The notes beneath the pieces are model-generated. The model was not told the DNA's origin and searched no databases. It was given only the letters and a program-made list of their open reading frames with translations. 64,000 bases of DNA from Njordibacter sp028825405 (GTDB lineage Bacteria > Pseudomonadota > Gammaproteobacteria > Pseudomonadales > Balneatricaceae): positions 1 to 64,000 of the forward strand of contig NZ_CP159829.1 of NCBI RefSeq assembly GCF_047730065.1, given 5' to 3'. Within the stretch, counting starts at the first letter, position 1. Every line of letters starts with the position of its first letter. This document shows, one piece after another, positions 58,310 through 64,000 of the stretch. Both the position numbers and the translations under genes were made by a program.

Positions 58310-59332
58310 TTAACGAATTGGAGCAGCGTAAAGAACACCACCGTTATTCCACAAGTTGTTCAAACCACGCCCAATCTGTAGAGGAGTATTTGGACCAACG
58401 TTACGCTCGTAGATTTCGCCGTAGTTACCACCTTGTGCAACAGCACGTGCAGCCCACTTGGCATCTAGACCTAGCATTGCGCCCATAGAACCTTCAGAAC
58501 CAACCAAACGGTTGATGCCTGGGTTGTTGCCAACGTTAGCAGCAAGGTTCATCGCATTAGCTTGGGTAATACCCATTTCTTCAGCGTTGATCAAAGCGTT
58601 AACAACCCACTTGCCAATGTCATGCCACTGGTCATCGCCATGACGAACAGCACCACCTAAAGGCTCTTTAGAGATGATTTCAGGCAATACAACGTGCTGT
58701 GAAGGATCATCAAATTTAGCCCGAGTAGACGCTAGACCTGAAGCATCAGTTGTGTATACGTCACAACGGCCAGCTACGTAGTTAGTAAAGCCTTCTTCGT
58801 TAGTTTCGATTGGAACGGGCTCGTACGACATGCCATTGGCACGGAAGTAGTCAGCTAGGTTCAATTCTGTTGTTGTACCTGTTTGGATACATACAGAAGC
58901 GCCATCTAAGTCAAGGGCAGAGTTAACGCCTAGAGATGCAGGAACCATGAAGCCCTGACCGTCGTAGAAGTTAACAGGCAAGAAGCTTAGCTTCAAGTCA
59001 ACGTCACGACTAAGAGTTTCTGTAGTGTTGCGGAACAAGATATCGCCTTCACCAGAATTCAACATAGTAAAACGAGTCTTACCCGTAGAAGGTACGAATT
59101 TAACCTTGTCGCCATCGCCTAATACGGCAGCAGCTACGGCGCGGCAGAAGTCGGCATCAAAGCCTTCCCAGCGGCCATTCGCATCAGGTGCAGCAAAACC
59201 AGCCAAGCCAGTCGTTACAACACACTTTAGTTCGCCAGCAGCACGCACATCTTCAAGAGTTGAAGCTTGGGCAGCTGTTGCAGTCATAGCTGTTAGTGCC
59301 ATGCCAGTTAAAACTTTATTAATTAGTTTCAT
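58310..59332 (-). CDS. aapJ: General L-amino-acid ABC transporter substrate-binding protein AapJ
   Basis: Periplasmic binding protein. The 340-residue protein has a signal peptide (VLTGMALTAMTATAAQA), then STLEDVRAAGELKCVVTTGL, and the family segment ASVCIQTGTTTELNLADYF around residues 150-168. The start ATG is preceded by a perfect AGGAGG at an 8-base spacing (59341-59346), consistent with very high expression. First gene of aapJQMP. Confidence 0.94.
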   Translation of the reverse strand: MKLINKVLTGMALTAMTATAAQASTLEDVRAAGELKCVVTTGLAGFAAPDANGRWEGFDADFCRAVAAAVLGDGDKVKFVPSTGKTRFTMLNSGEGDILFRNTTETLSRDVDLKLSFLPVNFYDGQGFMVPASLGVNSALDLDGASVCIQTGTTTELNLADYFRANGMSYEPVPIETNEEGFTNYVAGRCDVYTTDASGLASTRAKFDDPSQHVVLPEIISKEPLGGAVRHGDDQWHDIGKWVVNALINAEEMGITQANAMNLAANVGNNPGINRLVGSEGSMGAMLGLDAKWAARAVAQGGNYGEIYERNVGPNTPLQIGRGLNNLWNNGGVLYAAPIR

Positions 59333-59603
59333 ATTAGAAGCCTCCTAAGGGCTTGGTATTTTTAGTGCAGCAAATTATAAAAATATTTTTATTGTTAGCA
59401 CTGAACTTGGGGATTACGGAACCTGTGTATTCACGCAGCTTATAAACACCGTTCAGAAGATGGATGATAGGAAAACTTGGCCCATTTGTAAACCGCTAAA
59501 ACCAATACTTGGCAAATATAAGACGATTCAAGGTCATAAAGGCACTTAATATGCAAAATGTATGCAAATATGGATGATATATTTCTTATTTGCTTCGGCT
59601 GGG

Positions 59604-61661
59604 CTATACCTTGGCGAAGGCTTGATTTTCCCCTACCCATCTAGATATGATTTTTTCAGTCTTGTGTGGATAGCTTATATAGCCTTCAGCAATAACTTTC
59701 ACCTCTGGCAGCAGATGAGCATCGCGCATCAAGTCTGCAATTCTCAAGCCAACAGCACCGGCTTGCCGGGTGCCGAGAACCTCGCCAGGACCGCGTAATT
59801 GAAGGTCTCTTTCTGCAATTACAAAGCCGTCGTTAGATTGACGCAGAATGTCTAAGCGCTCTCTGCCCATTGCTGATAATGGAGCCTGATACATGAATAA
59901 GCAATGGCTCTGGGCTTGCCCACGACCCACGCGGCCGCGTAATTGGTGTAATTGAGCTAAACCCAAACGCTCTGCATTATCAATGACCATTAGATTAGCA
60001 TTGGGCACGTCAACACCTACCTCAACCACAGTTGTGGCAACCAACAACTGAATATGACCTGCCTTAAACTGAGCCATTACCTCAGCCTTTTCAGCACTGC
60101 TTAAGCGGCCATGCACTAAACCCACTTTGATATTATTAAGTTGCTGGGTAAGCAGCGCCGCGGTGTCTTGTGCAGCCTCACATTGCAATACTTCTGAGGC
60201 TTCTATAAGAGGGCAGATCCAATACACTTGCTGGCCGCTATTGCAGGCTAAATGAATACGCTCAATAACTTCGGCCCGTTTAGTATTATTGAGTAGCACG
60301 CTATTAATGGGCTTACGTCCAGGGGGCAGTTCATCAATTAACGAATGATCAAGGTCACCATAGGCACTCATAGCTAGCGTCCGTGGGATTGGAGTGGCTG
60401 TCATTACTAGCTGGTGCAGGCCCTTGCCTGGCGGTGCTTTTTTGACCAGGCTGTGGCGTTGGGCCACACCAAAGCGGTGCTGTTCATCAATGATGATTAG
60501 ACCTAAATGTTGGTACTCAACAGCCTCTTGAAAGAGGGCATGAGTGCCCACGATGACCTGCCCCTCGCCAGAGGCTATAGCCGCCAGAGATTGACGCTTT
60601 ACTTGCGCTTTTTGTTTACCCGTTAGCCACGCCACATTAATACCGAGGGGCTCCAGCCAGTGGCTAAAATTGTGAAAGTGTTGTTCTGCTAAAATTTCTG
60701 TCGGCGCTAATACGGCCACTTGGCAGCCATGATCAACGGCCCGGCAAGCAGCGAGAGCAGCCAGCACAGTTTTACCAGACCCCACGTCGCCTTGCACCAT
60801 TCTAACCATAGGCACTGGAGTTGTAAGGTCCGTGGCGACTTCTTGCCACACTCTTTGTTGGGCACCGGTGAGTTCAAAGGGTAGATTTTCAATCAAACCT
60901 TGCTCTAAGTGCTTGCTTAGGGCAAGCGTGGGTGCAGGCAATCTTTGATTCTGCTGTTTGGCTCGTTTCAGAGTGAGCTGATGAGCAATTAATTCTTCCA
61001 GTACCAACCTCAACTTCGCTGGAGTGACTTGATCTTGAAGCAGGTGCAGATCTGCGTGCACATGTGGATAATGCAACTGCCTTAAACTCTCCTGTAAGCT
61101 AGGTAATTGATATTGGTTAATGAGTTGCTGGGGCAGCAGTTCATCGAGTATGAGAGTGCCTTGTTCAAGTTGCTGCCACGCTAATGCAATCAATTGCCCC
61201 ATTCGAGTTAAGCTTAGACCTTCAGTGGTTGGGTAAATAGGGGTTAACTGATCTGCCAAAGTAGGGGGGACATCATCGAACAGCACATATTCAGGGTGCA
61301 CCATTTCTAACCCTTGAGGGCCAGGTCTGAGTTCACCAAAGCAGCGGACGTTGCGGCCATTAGTAAAGCTCTTTGCTTGGTGGGCGTGAAAGTGCATAAA
61401 CCGCAGACCAAGGCTAGCCCCATTTTGGCTAATACTCACACGTAAGCTGACACGGCGCCCGCGTTGTAGGGATGAGCTGGTAATTTGCCCCTCTACTAAA
61501 CAAGCTATTTTAGGGCTTAGGGAATGCAGTGGAACGAGGCGCGTGCGATCTTGATAACGGATCGGCAAATGAAACAAAAGATCTTCAACGTTGCGCAATC
61601 CAAGCTTGTCCAATTTAGTGGCAAGTGCTGGGCCTACCCCATTGAGCTGAGTTACTTCCAT
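59604..61661 (-). CDS. recG: ATP-dependent DNA helicase RecG
   Basis: Branch-migration helicase that regresses stalled forks. The 685-residue protein has an N-terminal wedge domain beginning LNGVGPALATKL, Walker A GDVGSGKT (about 292-299), the DEQH box LIIIDEQHRFGVAQRHS (about 390-406), TATPIPRT (about 421-428) and QLRGRVGRG (about 572-580), all in the family order. Ends 12 bases before spoT on the same strand. Confidence 0.96.
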   Translation of the reverse strand: MEVTQLNGVGPALATKLDKLGLRNVEDLLFHLPIRYQDRTRLVPLHSLSPKIACLVEGQITSSSLQRGRRVSLRVSISQNGASLGLRFMHFHAHQAKSFTNGRNVRCFGELRPGPQGLEMVHPEYVLFDDVPPTLADQLTPIYPTTEGLSLTRMGQLIALAWQQLEQGTLILDELLPQQLINQYQLPSLQESLRQLHYPHVHADLHLLQDQVTPAKLRLVLEELIAHQLTLKRAKQQNQRLPAPTLALSKHLEQGLIENLPFELTGAQQRVWQEVATDLTTPVPMVRMVQGDVGSGKTVLAALAACRAVDHGCQVAVLAPTEILAEQHFHNFSHWLEPLGINVAWLTGKQKAQVKRQSLAAIASGEGQVIVGTHALFQEAVEYQHLGLIIIDEQHRFGVAQRHSLVKKAPPGKGLHQLVMTATPIPRTLAMSAYGDLDHSLIDELPPGRKPINSVLLNNTKRAEVIERIHLACNSGQQVYWICPLIEASEVLQCEAAQDTAALLTQQLNNIKVGLVHGRLSSAEKAEVMAQFKAGHIQLLVATTVVEVGVDVPNANLMVIDNAERLGLAQLHQLRGRVGRGQAQSHCLFMYQAPLSAMGRERLDILRQSNDGFVIAERDLQLRGPGEVLGTRQAGAVGLRIADLMRDAHLLPEVKVIAEGYISYPHKTEKIISRWVGENQAFAKV

Positions 61662-61673
61662 GGCGTTAACCCT

Positions 61674-63794
61674 TTAGGTGCGATTAAGCCGAATAACGCC
61701 TGGAATTTTTCGCATAGACTTAATCACTTGGGCTAAATGAACTCGATTGAGTACCGAAATTTCTAAGTTGACTACGGACAGGCGCGCATCTTTTTCATCC
61801 ACGTCAATTTTCTCAACATTGGCATTATCTTTGGCAGCACTGGTAGCGAGACTGGCAATAATGCCTCGGCTTGCAGAGACTTCAATCTCAAGGCACACAT
61901 CAAAGTCACGGTCGCCTGTTTCCGCCCAGACTAAGGCCAAAGTCTTGTCTTTGTCTCGGCCAATATCTTGAATGTTGTTACAAAAGTTTCGATGGACTGC
62001 TATGCCATGACCTGCATTTATATGACCAACAATACTATCCCCAGGAATAGGTCGGCAACATCGTGAATAACGAATCATGATGCCTTCAGTTCCATGAATC
62101 TCCATCGGTCCAATACCACTATTTTGACCGTCTATATCAGAGCTTTCTTGGCTCAAAGCGTTGGCAACGATGTAGGCCAAACGTTTACCAGAGCCAATTT
62201 CGGCCAGCAAAATGTCTAGGTCAGTAAGCTTATGCTGGCTAATGTAGCCCTCTAGTCGAACTGATTCTATGGTTTCTAGGCTTAAAGAATTAATACTTAA
62301 CTCTTGGTTAAGTAAGCGACGTCCCAAGTTGACAGCATCGTCAGTGGCTTGGTGCTTCAAGTAGTGGCGGATGTTACTACTTGCTTTCGCCGTAGCCACA
62401 AAGTTGAGCCAGCTCATATTGGGCTTAGCACTGGCAGTGGTGACAATTTCAATGGTGTCGCCACTATCCAACTTTTGGCTCAATGGTGCTAGGCGTCGAT
62501 TGATGCGGCATGCGATACAGGTATTACCAATGTCGGTATGCACTGCGTAAGCAAAATCAATAGGAGTGGCTCCGGCAGGCAATGAAAATACGCCACCTTT
62601 AGGTGAAAACACATAAACTTCGTCTGGGAATAAATCGTGCTTCACGTGGTTAATAAACTCCATGGCGTTGCCAGAGCGTTTTTGCATTTCTACCAGCTCT
62701 TGGATCCACTGTTGGGCACTATTATGGGCTCTTTGAGCACGGCTGTTGGTGTTTTTATAGAACCAGTGCTCCGCCACACCATGATTAGCAATATCATCCA
62801 TTTCTTTGGTGCGGATCTGTATTTCTATAGGGGTATGTACCCCTGAGCCAGCACGATAAAGCGTGGTATGGAGGGATTGGTATCCGTTAGACTTAGGGAT
62901 TGCAATATAGTCTTTAAAACGTCCGGGCACTGGACGATACAGGTTGAGGTGGTGCACTGCACCCAAGATACGGTAACAGGTGTCTACCTCGTCCGTAACA
63001 ATACGAAAGGCAAATACATCCATAATTTCACGAAAAGATTTGCTTTGCTCGCGCATTTTATTGTAGATGCCAGCCAGATGCTTTTGGCGACCACCGATCA
63101 CACCAGGCAGTTCATCGTGATCTAAACAATCCTCTAGGGCAATCTGTACTTGTTCCAATAGGGCTTTGCGTTCTCCACGAGCCGCTGCTACCGCTGCCTT
63201 TATATATCGATGCCGCATAGGGTGGTAGGCTGCAAAGGCTAAGTCCTCTAGCTCTATTTTTAGATCGTGCATACCCAGTCGGCCAGCAATAGGCGCATAA
63301 ATATCAGTCGTTTCTTTGGCAATCCGGCGGCGGCTATCGGGGCGCATGGCGCCAATGGTGCGCATGTTGTGCAGACGGTCAGCTAGTTTTACTAATATAA
63401 CGCGAATATCTTTGGCCATAGCAATGGCCATCTTTTGAAAATTGTGGGCCTGGCTTTCGGCGCGAGTCTTAAATTCCAAATGGGTGAGTTTACTGACGCC
63501 ATCAACTAAGTTGGCAACGGTGATTCCAAACTGGTCTTCAAGACCTTGTTTATCAACTTGGGTATCTTCAATCACGTCATGTAGCATCGCTGCCATGAGG
63601 CTCTCATGATCCATGTGCATACTACTAAGGATGCTTGCCACGGCTAAGGGATGAGACACATAGGCTTCACCACTTTTGCGCATTTGGCCATCATGGGCCT
63701 GCTCGGCATAATAGTATGCCCGCCGAACTGCTTTCACCTGAGCGGGTTCAAGGTATTCGTCGAGACGCTCTGCGAGGGCGTCAATGGTAGGCAT
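61674..63794 (-). CDS. spoT: Bifunctional (p)ppGpp synthetase/hydrolase SpoT
   Basis: Makes and degrades (p)ppGpp. The 706-residue protein has an intact HD hydrolase (SHPLAVASILSSMHMDHESL, then HDVIEDT about 72-78), a synthetase domain with GRFKDYIAIPKSNGYQSLHT (about 309-328) carrying the RxKD motif of bifunctional enzymes, a TGS domain, and a C-terminal ACT domain ending KSMRKIPGVIRLNRT. Followed by recG on the same strand. Confidence 0.97.
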   Translation of the reverse strand: MPTIDALAERLDEYLEPAQVKAVRRAYYYAEQAHDGQMRKSGEAYVSHPLAVASILSSMHMDHESLMAAMLHDVIEDTQVDKQGLEDQFGITVANLVDGVSKLTHLEFKTRAESQAHNFQKMAIAMAKDIRVILVKLADRLHNMRTIGAMRPDSRRRIAKETTDIYAPIAGRLGMHDLKIELEDLAFAAYHPMRHRYIKAAVAAARGERKALLEQVQIALEDCLDHDELPGVIGGRQKHLAGIYNKMREQSKSFREIMDVFAFRIVTDEVDTCYRILGAVHHLNLYRPVPGRFKDYIAIPKSNGYQSLHTTLYRAGSGVHTPIEIQIRTKEMDDIANHGVAEHWFYKNTNSRAQRAHNSAQQWIQELVEMQKRSGNAMEFINHVKHDLFPDEVYVFSPKGGVFSLPAGATPIDFAYAVHTDIGNTCIACRINRRLAPLSQKLDSGDTIEIVTTASAKPNMSWLNFVATAKASSNIRHYLKHQATDDAVNLGRRLLNQELSINSLSLETIESVRLEGYISQHKLTDLDILLAEIGSGKRLAYIVANALSQESSDIDGQNSGIGPMEIHGTEGIMIRYSRCCRPIPGDSIVGHINAGHGIAVHRNFCNNIQDIGRDKDKTLALVWAETGDRDFDVCLEIEVSASRGIIASLATSAAKDNANVEKIDVDEKDARLSVVNLEISVLNRVHLAQVIKSMRKIPGVIRLNRT

Positions 63795-63897
63795 AATTTA
63801 GCATCCGTTTTGGTTCATGGTTCCATGGTAACTGAAAAATTATACAAATGGGGCAGCCTTGTTGCAACTTTGTTGAATTTATTAACAAAAATGCACA

Positions 63898-63923
63898 AAA
63901 AAAGAGCCAAGAGGCTCTTTTTT
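63898..63923 (-). terminator. Terminator between probable rpoZ and spoT
   Basis: An A run, GAGCC, loop AAGA, GGCTC and a T run form a strong hairpin. It follows the end of the probable rpoZ frame. Confidence 0.8.
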
Positions 63924-63957
63924 GGGACAAAATATGGCTTTACTAACAGCCAAATAA

Positions 63958-64000
63958 TTACTCGTCGATATCAGGGTTACCTTGCACGACTGCTTCACTG
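63958..64000 (-). CDS. Partial gene, probably RNA polymerase omega subunit RpoZ
   Basis: Only the last 13 codons and the stop are inside the window (SEAVVQGNPDIDE-stop). The acidic C-terminus and the rpoZ-spoT gene order of related bacteria suggest the omega subunit. The body of the gene would lie beyond 64000, so the call rests largely on position. Confidence 0.5.
   Translation of the reverse strand, partial: SEAVVQGNPDIDE

Noticed and set aside
59541..59554. GG-N10-GC sequence resembling a sigma-54 promoter
   Set aside because: It points away from aapJ, toward the recG end, and the flanking bases do not match the consensus.
61063..61071. TGTGGATAA inside recG
   Set aside because: Single perfect match within a coding region; likely chance.

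Overview
The window is a chromosomal origin-proximal segment of a gammaproteobacterium, most like the Pseudomonadales/Oceanospirillales side of the class. The evidence is the dnaA-dnaN-recF-gyrB order, glyS/glyQ, trkHA-rsmB-fmt-def opposite dprA-tsaC-hemF-aroE, zur-znuCB opposite znuA, thrB-polA-(small RNA)-engB-cytochrome c4-dsbA, ubiE-ubiB-hisIE-tatABC, a 16S-23S-5S operon, and ubiC/ubiA, recG and spoT. GC content looks moderate (mid-40s percent by eye). I see no prophage, transposon, CRISPR array or integrated island; nearly all of it is core genome.

Region by region: 1-6.5 kb holds replication initiation and repair genes, with two perfect 16-bp parS palindromes (inside the 3' end of recF and just after gyrB) and two DnaA boxes between dnaN and recF, so the segment is both replication and partition control DNA. 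6.5-17 kb is glycyl-tRNA synthetase, a lipid A acyltransferase, a methyltransferase, potassium uptake (TrkH/TrkA), and the rsmB-fmt-def translation group. 17-25 kb has dprA broken by an in-frame TAA, then tsaC, hemF, aroE and small metabolic genes. 25-33 kb has oligopeptidase A and the zinc uptake regulon with two Zur palindromes. 33-43 kb has polA, a likely sigma-E-dependent small RNA at the Spot 42/ErsA locus, engB, periplasmic redox proteins (cytochrome c4, DsbA), ubiquinone synthesis (ubiE, ubiB), hisI/hisE and the Tat translocon.

43.3-49.1 kb is one rRNA operon with two tandem promoters, boxA elements and RNase III-type processing stems, but no tRNA gene in the 16S-23S spacer. 49.2-55 kb carries small conserved genes, including ubiA and ubiC separated by an oppositely oriented low-molecular-weight phosphatase gene with an arginine-phosphatase-like signature, a DUF1415 gene that seems to lack any standard start codon at its expected N-terminus, and a one-domain asparaginase-like gene. 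55-59.3 kb is a complete general L-amino-acid ABC transporter (aapJQMP), followed by recG, spoT and the last codons of what is probably rpoZ.

The most rewarding items are the sigma-E promoter plus small RNA after polA, the paired parS sites, the dprA nonsense codon, the probable AUC start of the DUF1415 gene, the phosphatase gene inside the ubiCA pair, and a perfect 34-bp palindrome upstream of the rRNA promoters. All product names rest on reading motifs and family resemblance; no database search was run.
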